A stretch of DNA of 13,541 bases from JAAFHS01 sp031396505. GTDB lineage: Bacteria > Pseudomonadota > Alphaproteobacteria > Rhodobacterales > Rhodobacteraceae. The stretch is from the NCBI GenBank assembly GCA_031396505.1, contig JANNKX010000333.1, positions 1 to 13,541 on the forward strand. Reading direction: 5' to 3'. Shown here piece after piece: positions 7,443-13,541 of the stretch; within the stretch, counting starts at the first letter, position 1; every line of letters starts with the position of its first letter. Position numbers and translations under genes: made by a program. The notes below the pieces were generated by a model that saw nothing but the letters and a program-made list of their open reading frames with translations, had not been told where the DNA came from and did not search any database.

Positions 7443-8228
7443 ATGATACCCCTGACCCTGAAACAGCGTCTGCATTACCGCCTGCACAACATCGTGGCGG
7501 GCCTTGGGATCGGCCCGCATGTGCCGGTGCGGATGGTGGCACTGCACCCCGGCTATGCGGTGGATACCGAAGGCCGGCGCATCATGTTGCCATCGCCATT
7601 ACGCTGGCGGATGTACCGGCGCGGGTTGGCCCACCGTCTGGCCCGGCTGGGGCGGCAGTTTGGCGTCGGCACGATGGTGACGCTGAAACCGGGTGACATG
7701 GTGATTGATATCGGGGCCAATGTCGGCGAATTCGCCATGGCCTGCGCGGCCCATGGGGCATCGGTGCGGTCCATCGAAGGCGATCCGGCGGTCTTTGCCT
7801 GCCTGAGGCAGAACACTGCGCATCTGCCCGATGTGAAGGCCTACCATCAGGTGCTGTGGAGCCACGCTGAGGAGCTGACGTTTTTCACCGCGCCTGCACG
7901 CGCGGACAGTTCGGTCATCGCTGATCCCACCGATCCCGCCTATGTGCCGATCAAGGTGCAGGCGCGCCCGTTGGATGCCATGGCAGCCGACGAAGGCTGG
8001 GGTGATATCGCGCTGTTCAAATGCGATGTCGAAGGGGCAGAGCCGGAGGTGCTATCCGGTGCGACTGATGTCCTGCGCCGCACCCGCGTGGTGGCCGTTG
8101 ATACCGGCCCCGAAAGACTGGGGCAGGAAACCCATGACGCGGTGGCGAAAATCCTGACCGACCTCGGCTTTGCCGTCACCCGCGATACCAGCCAGAAACG
8201 CAAGATCACGTTCGGCATCCGCCCCTGA
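7443..8228 (+). CDS. FkbM-family SAM-dependent methyltransferase (second copy)
   Basis: A 261-aa protein with a basic, Arg-rich N-terminal 80 residues and then an FkbM methyltransferase domain: VIDIGANVGEFAM (87-99, SAM-binding loop), acidic IEGDP (111-115), LFKCDVEGAEPEVL (191-204, the FkbM signature) and AVDTGPERLG (218-227). A small-molecule O-methyltransferase role follows from the family; the acceptor is unknown. ATG 7443 is taken because it lies one base after the preceding stop, with a purine-rich GCGGGGAA just upstream. Reading from 7335 would overlap the previous gene by 100 bases in another frame. glyS begins 16 bases after its stop. Confidence 0.85.
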   Translation: MIPLTLKQRLHYRLHNIVAGLGIGPHVPVRMVALHPGYAVDTEGRRIMLPSPLRWRMYRRGLAHRLARLGRQFGVGTMVTLKPGDMVIDIGANVGEFAMACAAHGASVRSIEGDPAVFACLRQNTAHLPDVKAYHQVLWSHAEELTFFTAPARADSSVIADPTDPAYVPIKVQARPLDAMAADEGWGDIALFKCDVEGAEPEVLSGATDVLRRTRVVAVDTGPERLGQETHDAVAKILTDLGFAVTRDTSQKRKITFGIRP

Positions 8229-8244
8229 CCGCCAAGGAACAATT

Positions 8245-10446
8245 ATGCCAGACCTGCTGATCGAACTTTTCTCCGAGGAAATCCCCGCCCGGATGCAGGC
8301 CCGCGCGCGGGATGATCTGCGGCGTCTGGTCACCGATGGGTTGGTCGGGGCCGGGCTGACCTATGTGTCGGCGGGGGCGTTCTCCACGCCCCGCCGCCTG
8401 ACCCTGACGATTGAAGGGCTGACGACGGAATCGCGCCCTGTGGTCGAGGAACGCAAGGGGCCCCGTGCCGATGCGCCTGCCGCCGCCTTGGATGGCTTCC
8501 TGCGCAGCACCGGTCTGACGAAAGATCAGCTTGAACTGCGCGACGATAAAAAGGCGCAAGTCTACTTCGCCGTCATCGAAAAACCCGGTCGCCCCGCCGC
8601 CGAGATCGTGGCCCAAGTGCTCGAGGGCGCTGTGCGCAATTTCCCCTGGCCGAAATCCATGCGCTGGGGCGATGGCACCCTGCGCTGGGTGCGCCCGTTG
8701 CAATCCATCCTGTGCCTGCTTTCGGATGAATCCGGTGCCACCGTGGTTCCCGTCACCGTCGATCACCTGACCGCAGGCAATACCACCGAAGGCCACCGTT
8801 TCATGGGGCAGGGGCGGTTCCCGGTGTCATCCTTCGACGATTACCGCGCGAAATTGCTGCGCGCGCATGTGATGCTCGATAGCGCGGAGCGTGAGGCGCA
8901 TATCTGGAACGACGCCACCAACGCGGCCTTTGCGGTGGGCGGCACGGTGGTGCCCGACGCCGCCCTGCTGGCCGAGGTTGCGGGGCTGGTCGAATGGCCC
9001 GTGGTGCTGATGGGCCAGATCGGCGCGGATTTCATGGGGTTGCCGGCGGAAGTGCTGCAAACCTCCATGCGCGAACATCAGAAGTTCTTCTCGGTGAAGA
9101 ACGCAGGCGGCCAGATCGACCGCTTCATCACCGTGGCCAACATCGCCGCCCCCGATCACGGGGCCACGATCCTTGCGGGCAATCAAAAGGTGCTGTCCGC
9201 CCGCCTGTCCGATGCGCGGTTCTTCTGGGACAATGACCTGCGGGTGGCGAAGGCGGGGATGGGCGAGTGGCTTGAAGGGTTGAAGGCGGTCACCTTCCAC
9301 AACAAACTTGGGTCGCAATCCGACCGCATCGCCCGCATCGCGGCCCTTGCCCGCGAAATCGCCCCCATGGTTGGCGCGGACCCTGATGTCGCAGCCCAAG
9401 CCGCCACCCTCGCCAAGGCCGATCTGCGTTCTGCGATGGTCGGCGAATTCCCCGAACTGCAAGGCACCATGGGCATGCACTACGCCCGCGCAGCAGGCCT
9501 GCCAGAGCCCGTGGCGCTGGCCGCCCGCGACCACTATTCGCCCTTGGGGCCGAGCGATGCCGTGCCCACGGAACCCGTCTCCGTCGCCGTAGCCCTCGCC
9601 GACAAGATCGACACGCTGTGCGGCTTCTGGGCGATTGACGAGAAACCGACAGGCAGCAAAGACCCGTTTGCGCTGCGCAGAGCGGCGTTAGGGGTGATCC
9701 GGTTGATTTTACAGAACACAGTAATTTTGCTTCTAGATCAGATGTGTAATCGTTGGTTTGCGGCAACCATGCTGTTGCCAAAAACTGTACGATTCAAAGA
9801 TGGAAAGGAAGTGGCAGGAATTCACGATAAATTCCTTGCAGAACCCGTCGCTGGCGTTGACGAAAGTGGTGACGAATACGAAGAAGCATTGATTAAGTGG
9901 GATGTTGTTTCGGAAGTCTCATCTGACCTCCTCACCTTCCTCCACGACCGCCTCAAAGTCTTCCTCAAGGACGACGGCATCCGCCACGATGTCATCGACG
10001 CCTGCCTTGCCATGCCCGGCAATGACGACCTGACTCTACTGGTCAAACGCGCCCGTGCCTTGCAGGCCACTTTGCAAACCGATGACGGCGCGAACCTGAT
10101 CGCGGGCTTCAAGCGCGCCAACAACATCCTGACGCAGGCCGAGGCCAAGGACGGTGTCGAATACTCCTTCGGCGCGGATATAAAGTTTGCCGAGAATGAT
10201 GCCGAACGCGCCCTGTTCACCGCCCTCGACACCGCCGAGGCCCTCATCACCCCGGCGATGAAAACCGAAGACTTCACCACCGCCATGGCCGCCATGGCCA
10301 CGCTCCGTACTCCCATCGACGCATTCTTCACCGCCACCCAGATCAACGCCGACAACCCCATCATCCGCCGCAACCGCCTGAACCTTCTGCACCGCATCCG
10401 CCAGCTTTGCGGGCAAGTGGCCGACCTCACCAAACTCGACGGCTGA
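8245..10446 (+). CDS. glyS: Glycyl-tRNA synthetase beta subunit
   Basis: The beta subunit of alpha2beta2 glycyl-tRNA synthetase, needed for tRNA-Gly recognition. The product is 733 aa, longer than the 689 aa of the E. coli protein. Diagnostic segments are the N-terminal PDLLIELFSEEIPARMQ, the FPWPKSMRWGDGTLRWVRPL region, ADLRSAMVGEFPELQGTMGM in the HD-like part, PFALRRAALGVIRLIL, and the C-terminal anticodon-binding NRLNLLHRIRQLCGQVADL. ATG 8245 is set by AAGGA (8234-8238) six bases upstream. An earlier in-frame ATG at 8170 lies inside the methyltransferase gene. Residues of about 486-559 (bases 9701-9920) are encoded by DNA of about 43% GC with TTA, CTA, GTA, CGA and GGA codons that are rare elsewhere in the gene. 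The frame stays open, so the enzyme is probably functional. Confidence 0.96.
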   Translation: MPDLLIELFSEEIPARMQARARDDLRRLVTDGLVGAGLTYVSAGAFSTPRRLTLTIEGLTTESRPVVEERKGPRADAPAAALDGFLRSTGLTKDQLELRDDKKAQVYFAVIEKPGRPAAEIVAQVLEGAVRNFPWPKSMRWGDGTLRWVRPLQSILCLLSDESGATVVPVTVDHLTAGNTTEGHRFMGQGRFPVSSFDDYRAKLLRAHVMLDSAEREAHIWNDATNAAFAVGGTVVPDAALLAEVAGLVEWPVVLMGQIGADFMGLPAEVLQTSMREHQKFFSVKNAGGQIDRFITVANIAAPDHGATILAGNQKVLSARLSDARFFWDNDLRVAKAGMGEWLEGLKAVTFHNKLGSQSDRIARIAALAREIAPMVGADPDVAAQAATLAKADLRSAMVGEFPELQGTMGMHYARAAGLPEPVALAARDHYSPLGPSDAVPTEPVSVAVALADKIDTLCGFWAIDEKPTGSKDPFALRRAALGVIRLILQNTVILLLDQMCNRWFAATMLLPKTVRFKDGKEVAGIHDKFLAEPVAGVDESGDEYEEALIKWDVVSEVSSDLLTFLHDRLKVFLKDDGIRHDVIDACLAMPGNDDLTLLVKRARALQATLQTDDGANLIAGFKRANNILTQAEAKDGVEYSFGADIKFAENDAERALFTALDTAEALITPAMKTEDFTTAMAAMATLRTPIDAFFTATQINADNPIIRRNRLNLLHRIRQLCGQVADLTKLDG
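9701..9920 (+). other. Low-GC block inside glyS
   Basis: By hand count 95 of these 220 bases are G or C (about 43%), while the flanking glyS sequence is visibly near 60% or more. The encoded stretch, between GVIRLIL and DLLTFLHDRLKVFL, is about 75 residues. E. coli GlyS has about 35 there (recalled, not aligned). It may be an in-frame insertion or a recombined segment. Confidence 0.6.
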
Positions 10447-10462
10447 CCCTTTCATCTGTTCC

Positions 10463-10501
10463 CAAATATCCCACGGGGGTCCGGGGGTGTGAAACCCCCG
10501 G
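10463..10501 (+). repeat. GC-rich hairpin repeat after glyS, possible terminator
   Basis: CAAATATCCCACGGGGGT leads into an 8-bp perfect stem CCGGGGGT (10481-10488) with ACCCCCGG (10494-10501) and a five-base loop. From memory, very similar AAATATCCC-plus-GGGGGTCCGGGGG elements are scattered in many Rhodobacterales genomes between genes. There is no T run after it, so classical intrinsic termination is doubtful. It may act as an mRNA 3'-end stabiliser for the gly operon. Confidence 0.5.
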
Positions 10502-10516
10502 TCCTGCACGCAGGCC

Positions 10517-10544
10517 TTGCACCACCCATCAAATTCCCTATCCT
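10517..10544 (+). promoter_or_regulatory. Candidate promoter of the PPDK-like gene
   Basis: TTGCAC (10517-10522) and TATCCT (10539-10544) are separated by 16 bases; matches are three and four of six. The element lies between the gly-operon hairpin and the strong AAGGA ribosome site at 10556-10560. Read-through from glyS is an equally possible source of transcription. Confidence 0.3.
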
Positions 10545-10567
10545 GCTCCGCAAAAAAGGATGCCGCA

Positions 10568-13108
10568 GTGCAGAAACACGATCCCCAGCCCGAATTCACG
10601 CTGATCGCGCCGCAGGCACTGATCAAACGCCCCACCCATGGCTGGCGCGCGAAATGCCTGCAACGCCTTGTCCGGCTTGACATGCCCGTGCCGCAAACTG
10701 TTGCCCTGCCTGCCGCATCGGTCAAATCCATCGCCCAAGGGCACCGCATCGACGCAGCGGGCATTCTTGCGCATTTCGGGCCGACCCCGCTGATTTCCGT
10801 GCGCCCGTCGCCCGAAAATCCCGATTTTGGCGGGCCTGCCACCATCCTGAACATCGGCATGAACCCCGCCCGCCATGCCACCCTGACCAAACGCCACGGC
10901 GCACAGGCTGCAGATGCGATCTGGCTGCGGTTCATCCAGTCCTATGCCATCCATGTCGCCCGTCTTGACCCCGACATGTTTGACCAACCCACGCCGGATG
11001 CCGATGCCATCCGCGATGCCTTGCGCAACTATGCAGCCGAAACCGACGATCCCTTTCCCGAAGACCCCGCCACGCAGTTGGCCGAGGTGTTGCGGTCGAT
11101 GGCGCGCGCCTGGGAGGGCACATCCGCCCGTCTGCTGCGGCAAGCCAAGGGCGCGGATGCGGATGCAGGGCTTGGTCTGATCGTGCAGGCGATGGCGCAG
11201 GGGATCGGGCAGGGGATTTCGGGGTCGGGCGTCATTCAATTTGTCGATCCCGTCACCGGGGCCGCGCAGATCACCGGGCGCTATCTGGGCCAAAGTCAGG
11301 GCCGTGATGCGCTGACCAAAACCGAGGCGCTGTATCTGACGCAAGATCCGCGTGGGCCGTCACTGCAAGATATCGCGCCCGGTCTTTTCGCCGATCTGGT
11401 CACGCATGGCACCCATTGCCGCGCCAAACTGCGCGAGGAAATGCAGATCGAATTCACCATCGAGGACGGGCAACTCGCCGTTCTGGACGCGGTCAAGGTG
11501 CAGCGGTCATCGCGGGCAGCGCTGAAAATCGCAGTGGCGCTGGCCGATGACGGGATCATCACGCGAAATGAGGCCATCCTCAGGGTGGAACCGCGCGCGC
11601 TGTCGGAACTTTTGCACCCGCAGGTCGATCCGCGCGGGCCGCGTGATCCCTTTGCCAAGGGCATTGCGGCCAGTCCGGGTGGGGCCACCGGGCGCATCGT
11701 GTTTTCATCCTCCGCCGCGCAGGCAAGTGCGGCACGGGGCGAGCCCTGCATCCTTGTGCGGCGCGAAACCTCGCCCGAAGATATCCGTGGCATGCATTCG
11801 GCGGTGGGGGTTCTGACGGAACGGGGCGGCATCACCAGCCATGCGGCAGTCATTGCGCGTGGCCTTGGCCTGCCTTGCGTGGTGGGGGCGTCGGCGCTGC
11901 GGCTTGATGCCAAGGATAAACGACTTGTGGCGGGGGACCGGATCTTTCACGAGGGCGATATCATCACGGTGGACGGCACGCGCGGCGAGGCGCTGGTGGG
12001 GGCGGCGGATATGTTGCCCCCCGCACTGGATGATACGTTCCGCAAGCTGTTGTCATGGGCGGACGCCGTGCGCGATATCGGCATTCGCGCCAATGCGGAC
12101 ACGCCCGAAGACGCCACCACGGCGCGGGCGTTTCTGGCCGAAGGCATTGGTCTGTGCCGGACCGAACACATGTTCTTCGAAGAAGACCGTCTTGTCGCGA
12201 TGCGCGAGATGATCTTTGCCGATACGCCGGGCGACCGGGCGGCGGCGCTGGCGCGCCTGTTGCCGATGCAGCGCGCGGATTTCACCGAATTGTTCGAGAT
12301 CATGCATGGCCTGCCGGTGTGTATCCGCCTGTTCGACCCGCCCTTGCACGAATTCCTGCCCCATACGCGCGAAGGCCTGCGCGATCTGGCCGAAGCATTG
12401 GACAAACCCTTGTCGGATGTGATGCGCCGGGCCGAGGCTCTGGCGGAATTCAACCCGATGCTCGGGATGCGCGGGGTACGTCTGGGGATCGTGCTGCCGG
12501 AAATCTATGACATGCAGGCGCAGGCGATCTTTGAGGCAACGGTGGAGGTCAACCGCCGGGGTGAGGCGGTGGTGCCCGAAGTGATGATCCCGCTGGTGTC
12601 GGCCAAGCGCGAAGTGGAACTGGTCAAGACCCGGATTGATGCGGTCGCGGCGAAAGTGCGCACGCAGACGGGGGCCACGTTCGATTTCAAACTGGGTGTG
12701 ATGGTGGAAACGCCGCGGGCAGCCTTGCGCGCGGGCGAGATTGCACAGCACGCGGCGTTCCTGTCCTTTGGGACGAACGACCTGACGCAGATGACCTATG
12801 GCCTGTCGCGCGATGACGCGGGGCGGTTCATGAACACCTATGTGCAGCAGGGCGTGTTCCCGGAAGACCCGTTTCACATTCTGGACGTGGACGGGGTGGG
12901 CGAGTTGTTGCACATCGGGGCCGAACGCGGGCGGCGCACCCGTGCCGATCTGACGCTGTCGATCTGCGGCGAACATGGCGGCAACCCCGAATCAATCGCC
13001 TTTTGCCGCAGTGCGGGGTTCGATTATGTGTCCTGTTCGCCCTACCGGGTGCCCATGGCACGTCTTGCGGCGGCCCATCTGGCCTTGAACGATGTTAACA
13101 ATCCCTAG
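10568..13108 (+). CDS. Pyruvate phosphate dikinase-family PEP-binding protein with degenerate ATP-grasp domain
   Basis: An 846-aa PPDK-family protein. PPDK interconverts ATP + Pi + pyruvate with AMP + PPi + PEP through a swivelling phospho-His domain. GTG 10568 is chosen because AAGGA (10556-10560) lies seven bases upstream. The middle and C-terminal parts look intact: phospho-His425 in TERGGITSHAAVIAR, Arg531 (GLCRTEHMFF), Arg587 (IRLFDPPLHEFLP), Glu714 (MVETPRA), Asn737 (SFGTNDLTQMTYG) and Cys800 (ICGEHGGNP). Their spacing is almost that of the Clostridium symbiosum enzyme as recalled. The N-terminal ATP-grasp part is about 30 residues short and altered: GGKGANL is replaced by GWRAKCL, the SVRSGARASMPGMMDT loop by SVRPSPENPDFGGPAT, FTRNP by QFVDP, and LQTRNGKR by LDAVKVQR. 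Normal ATP use is doubtful. It is named PPDK-like, not ppdK, for that reason. Confidence 0.9.
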   Translation: MQKHDPQPEFTLIAPQALIKRPTHGWRAKCLQRLVRLDMPVPQTVALPAASVKSIAQGHRIDAAGILAHFGPTPLISVRPSPENPDFGGPATILNIGMNPARHATLTKRHGAQAADAIWLRFIQSYAIHVARLDPDMFDQPTPDADAIRDALRNYAAETDDPFPEDPATQLAEVLRSMARAWEGTSARLLRQAKGADADAGLGLIVQAMAQGIGQGISGSGVIQFVDPVTGAAQITGRYLGQSQGRDALTKTEALYLTQDPRGPSLQDIAPGLFADLVTHGTHCRAKLREEMQIEFTIEDGQLAVLDAVKVQRSSRAALKIAVALADDGIITRNEAILRVEPRALSELLHPQVDPRGPRDPFAKGIAASPGGATGRIVFSSSAAQASAARGEPCILVRRETSPEDIRGMHSAVGVLTERGGITSHAAVIARGLGLPCVVGASALRLDAKDKRLVAGDRIFHEGDIITVDGTRGEALVGAADMLPPALDDTFRKLLSWADAVRDIGIRANADTPEDATTARAFLAEGIGLCRTEHMFFEEDRLVAMREMIFADTPGDRAAALARLLPMQRADFTELFEIMHGLPVCIRLFDPPLHEFLPHTREGLRDLAEALDKPLSDVMRRAEALAEFNPMLGMRGVRLGIVLPEIYDMQAQAIFEATVEVNRRGEAVVPEVMIPLVSAKREVELVKTRIDAVAAKVRTQTGATFDFKLGVMVETPRAALRAGEIAQHAAFLSFGTNDLTQMTYGLSRDDAGRFMNTYVQQGVFPEDPFHILDVDGVGELLHIGAERGRRTRADLTLSICGEHGGNPESIAFCRSAGFDYVSCSPYRVPMARLAAAHLALNDVNNP

Positions 13109-13317
13109 TATATTGTTTCCAGAACAAAGCATTATCTCGCTTTCTTGATGTTGTGTTCGGCGGATATCCGCCAAAATCGAACATGAATTATGTTGTAATT
13201 ATGTCGCTGAACTCGACATGAGGGGTGATTCGTCTTAGCCCCGGTTCCTGTCGCCAGATGTGTGTGTGGGGGCGACGCACGACGAAACGCATGACAATGC
13301 GCACTGGGGGTACTGCC
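13109..13317. promoter_or_regulatory. AT-biased intergenic region with palindrome and repeats
   Basis: This 209-base gap holds a perfect 14-bp palindrome GGCGGATATCCGCC (13159-13172), flanked by the inverted arms TGTTCG (13154-13159) and CGAACA (13178-13183). Two AATTATG direct repeats (13186-13192 and 13197-13203) start 11 bases apart, and a small hairpin CGCAT-GACA-ATGCG (13288-13301) sits just before the next ribosome site. No T-tailed terminator follows the PPDK-like gene. I could not settle on a promoter for the downstream gene, though the region must contain one unless that gene is read through. Confidence 0.5.
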
Positions 13318-13541
13318 ATGAAAATGGTCCGAACACTGTTCGGCGGTCTTATGATGGCCGCTGCACTAAACGGAATGGCGCGCGCCGATATCACGGTCAG
13401 CACTGCCACCGATCCAACGGCGCTGCTGGGATCGCAGATGTCGGCCTTGCTGGGCACCGAACGTGGCGCGCTGCGCGACCTGCCAGAGGCACGCCTTGCG
13501 GCCATTGCGACCGGGCCCGAAGCGCCTGCCGTGCGCCCGCC
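13318..13541 (+). CDS. Start of an exported protein, possibly a SleB-type cell-wall hydrolase (truncated by window edge)
   Basis: The open frame runs off the right edge with 74 codons visible. It begins with a clear signal peptide (MKMVRTLFGGLMMAAALNGM, cleavage probably after ARA), so the product is exported. The mature start, DITVSTATDPTALLGSQMSA then LLGTERGALRDLPEARLAAI, resembles the N-terminal part of rhodobacterial cell wall hydrolases as I remember them. The catalytic domain lies outside the window, so the family is a guess. ATG 13318 has GGGGG (13306-13310) seven bases upstream. In-frame ATGs at 13291 and 13324 are alternatives, the former without a ribosome site. Confidence 0.7.
   Translation, partial: MKMVRTLFGGLMMAAALNGMARADITVSTATDPTALLGSQMSALLGTERGALRDLPEARLAAIATGPEAPAVRP

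Noticed and set aside
6206..8228. The two FkbM methyltransferase genes as a tandem duplication or mobile cassette.
   Set aside because: Beyond the shared motifs the proteins differ in length, N-terminus and spacing, and no flanking repeats or transposase remnants are visible.
10538..11344. A 268-codon minus-strand open frame over the start of the PPDK-like gene.
   Set aside because: It is opposite a frame with clear PPDK homology, has no ribosome site or family motif, and runs into the glyS-PPDK intergenic hairpin region.

Overview
The window is about 13.5 kb of GC-rich DNA. Its gene content, protein sequences and codon use point to an alphaproteobacterium of the order Rhodobacterales (Rhodobacter/Roseobacter group). 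This placement is inferred from protein style; there is no rRNA here to prove it. No rRNA, tRNA, CRISPR array, transposase or integrase was seen.

Layout, left to right. (1) 1-359: the 3' end of an unidentified gene, possibly frameshifted, closed by a strong intrinsic terminator at 456-482. (2) 620-1702: folE2, the metal-promiscuous GTP cyclohydrolase that opens folate synthesis, closed by a 13-bp-stem terminator at 1712-1746. (3) 1902-3350: trkH, a potassium-uptake membrane subunit. (4) 5118-3352, minus strand: an exported protein with SPOR-like, peptidoglycan-binding and trypsin-fold regions. It converges on trkH with one base between the stop codons, and all three residues of its protease triad are replaced. 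(5) 5266-10446: a plus-strand operon starting divergently from gene 4: glyQ, an FkbM-family methyltransferase, a small membrane-anchored Cys-containing protein, a second FkbM-family methyltransferase, then glyS. Gaps are 1 to 16 bases. GlyQ and GlyS form the heterotetrameric glycyl-tRNA synthetase, and the three genes between them are co-transcribed passengers or partners of unknown job. (6) 10568-13108: a large protein of the pyruvate phosphate dikinase family. It keeps the phospho-His and PEP/pyruvate domains but has a degraded ATP-grasp domain. (7) 13318 to the right edge: the start of an exported protein, possibly a cell-wall hydrolase, behind a palindrome-rich AT-biased intergenic region.

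The genes are mostly housekeeping (folate, potassium, translation, central carbon). The points most worth a second look are the catalytically dead-looking exported pseudoprotease, the PPDK-like protein with a lost nucleotide site, a low-GC block of about 220 bp inside glyS, and the methyltransferase pair between the two glycyl-tRNA synthetase genes. I did not find a defence system or another clearly new multi-gene system.
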